From Bifidobacteriaceae bacterium (GTDB lineage Bacteria > Actinomycetota > Actinomycetes > Actinomycetales > WQXJ01), in NCBI GenBank assembly GCA_031278675.1, contig JAITJY010000081.1, positions 1-5,257 of the forward strand: a stretch of 5,257 nt of DNA, written 5' to 3'. This document shows, piece by piece, positions 4,046 through 5,257 of the stretch. The notes beneath the pieces are model-generated. The model was not told the DNA's origin. It ran no database searches and saw only the letters and a list, made by a program, of their open reading frames with translations. The stretch's first letter is position 1. Every line of letters begins with the position of its first letter. Made by a program: the position numbers and the translations under genes.

Positions 4046-5257
4046 ATGGACGCAGCAAACCCCACTATGCGCACTGAAACAGACTTGATCGGGTCAATGG
4101 AGATCCCATCCGAGGTGTATTACGGCATTCACACGGCGCGGGCTTTGGAAAACTTCCAAATCTCGGGACACGTCATAGGCGAACACCCTAATCTGGTCCG
4201 GGCGCTCGCAATGGTTAAGAAGGCCGCCGCGCTGGCGAACCGCTATGTCGGGGCGCTGGGTGAAGAAAAAGCGGTCGCGATCATTGCGGCGTGCGACCAG
4301 TTGATCACTTCCCGCGGGTATGACTCGCAGTTCCCGATTGATGTGTTCCAGGGCGGAGCCGGAACCTCGACCAACATGAATGTCAACGAAGTTATCGCGA
4401 ATCTGGCATTGGAACAGCTGGGGCGCCCGAAGGGCGACTACGCGGTGATCAGCCCGAACGATGACGTCAACATGTCTCAATCGACCAATGATTCCTATCC
4501 GACCGCATTGCGTGTAGCGACAATCCTCGAACTGGAAACTCTTCTGGCAGAACTCGGCAAACTTCAGGAAAGCTTTGAAGCGAAAGGCCAGGAGTTCGCT
4601 CACGTGCTGAAAATGGGCCGTACACAATTGCAGGACGCGGTCCCCATGACGGTGGGCCAAGAATTTGCGGCTTTCGGGGTGTTGATCGCGGAGGAACGCA
4701 AACATTCGAAGGCGATGGCGGAGCTGTTGTTGGAGGTCAATCTGGGTGCTACAGCGATCGGGACCGGGGTCAACGCGCCCCGGGGCTACGCCGGACATGC
4801 GGTTGCCCAGCTGGCTCGCGTGTCCGGGCTGCCGGTGGTGGCCTCGGCGAACCTGATCGAGGCGACATCGGACTGCGGGGCGTATGTCTCTAGTCATGGG
4901 GCGCTCAAACGTATCGCTGTCAAACTCTCCAAAATCTCTAACGACCTGCGGTTGTTGTCCTCCGGACCGCGCGCTGGTCTGGGCGAGTTGCGGCTCCCGG
5001 AACGCCAGGCTGGGTCTTCGATCATGCCGGCTAAGGTGAACCCGGTGATCCCAGAGGTGGTGGGCCAGGTCGCATTCAAGGTGATGGGCAACGACATTGT
5101 GGTCACCAACGCGGCGGAGGCTGGCCAGCTCCAGTTGAACGCGTTCGAGCCGGTTATTGCCCAAGCGGTGATGGAGTCGATCAATCTGTTGCGCAATGCC
5201 GCCCGCACGCTGCGGGTCTATTGCATTGATGGGGTAGAGGTCAACACTGATGTGACC
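4046..5257 (+). CDS. aspA: Aspartate ammonia-lyase (aspartase), 3' end beyond window
   Basis: This cytoplasmic homotetramer of the fumarase/aspartase superfamily catalyses reversible deamination of L-aspartate to fumarate and ammonium. The 404 visible residues align without gaps of note to E. coli AspA. Markers are VYYGIHTARALENFQISG (24-41), GGAGTSTNMNVNE (103-115), SQSTND (144-149), GRTQLQDAVPMT (191-202), and the superfamily signature GSSIMPAKVNP (323-333) with the catalytic serine loop and K330. YYGIHT and Q194 (where fumarases have His) favour aspartase over fumarase. About 70 C-terminal residues are missing at the window edge. ATG 4046 is chosen because its N-terminus matches family length. 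GGGGGAG at 4027-4033 is its site, with a rather long 12-base gap. Alternatives are ATG 4067 and the MITE-derived ATG 3944, which would add 34 residues (MATDIRPRN onward). Confidence 0.95.
   Translation, partial: MDAANPTMRTETDLIGSMEIPSEVYYGIHTARALENFQISGHVIGEHPNLVRALAMVKKAAALANRYVGALGEEKAVAIIAACDQLITSRGYDSQFPIDVFQGGAGTSTNMNVNEVIANLALEQLGRPKGDYAVISPNDDVNMSQSTNDSYPTALRVATILELETLLAELGKLQESFEAKGQEFAHVLKMGRTQLQDAVPMTVGQEFAAFGVLIAEERKHSKAMAELLLEVNLGATAIGTGVNAPRGYAGHAVAQLARVSGLPVVASANLIEATSDCGAYVSSHGALKRIAVKLSKISNDLRLLSSGPRAGLGELRLPERQAGSSIMPAKVNPVIPEVVGQVAFKVMGNDIVVTNAAEAGQLQLNAFEPVIAQAVMESINLLRNAARTLRVYCIDGVEVNTDVT

Noticed and set aside
3874..4077. 67-codon ORF with GGAGG and a GTG start, a possible leader peptide for aspA
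   Set aside because: Its start lies in a MITE repeat unit and its codons run through MITE and leader out of frame with aspA. The composition looks accidental. The start signal itself is noted under the MITE.
4094..5164. 356-codon minus-strand frame
   Set aside because: It is wholly antisense to aspA, which is conserved over its full length. The open frame is a by-product of high GC third positions.

Overview
The window reads as chromosomal DNA of a high-GC Gram-positive bacterium, most likely an actinobacterium. The basis is high G+C with G/C-rich third codon positions, an actinobacterial-type class II aldolase of 341 residues, and GC-rich intergenic repeats. The genus cannot be named from the sequence alone.

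Three housekeeping genes lie on the + strand, well separated. They are fbaA (class II fructose-bisphosphate aldolase, 255-1280), a RimI-type GNAT acetyltransferase (2945-3478), and the 5' part of aspA (aspartate ammonia-lyase, from 4046 to the window end). They do not form an operon. Aldolase is central glycolysis, aspartase links aspartate to fumarate, and RimI-type enzymes acetylate protein N-termini. No shared pathway is evident.

The gaps between the genes hold most of the interest. They contain a 66-69 bp GC-rich tandem repeat in front of fbaA and a perfect 15-bp hairpin after it. Next come a 14-bp minisatellite of about 8.7 copies and a duplicated module built on a 21-bp-stem palindrome. 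These are followed by two transposase remnants fused in one frame (IS1634/IS4-like, then IS110-like with an internal stop) and a 102/103-bp direct repeat. Two related palindromes lie in opposite orientation on either side of rimI.

The clearest new object is a 254-bp non-autonomous element at 3703-3956, immediately upstream of aspA. It has perfect 16-bp terminal inverted repeats beginning TG and ending CA, a 5-bp target duplication (TCCGC) on both sides, and subterminal TGGCCA-centred units every 23-24 bp. This layout resembles the multiply repeated ends of IS21-family elements, so I call it an IS21-type MITE. Its right end carries a strong ribosome binding site and an ATG in frame with aspA. 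It may therefore give aspA a new, N-terminally extended start.
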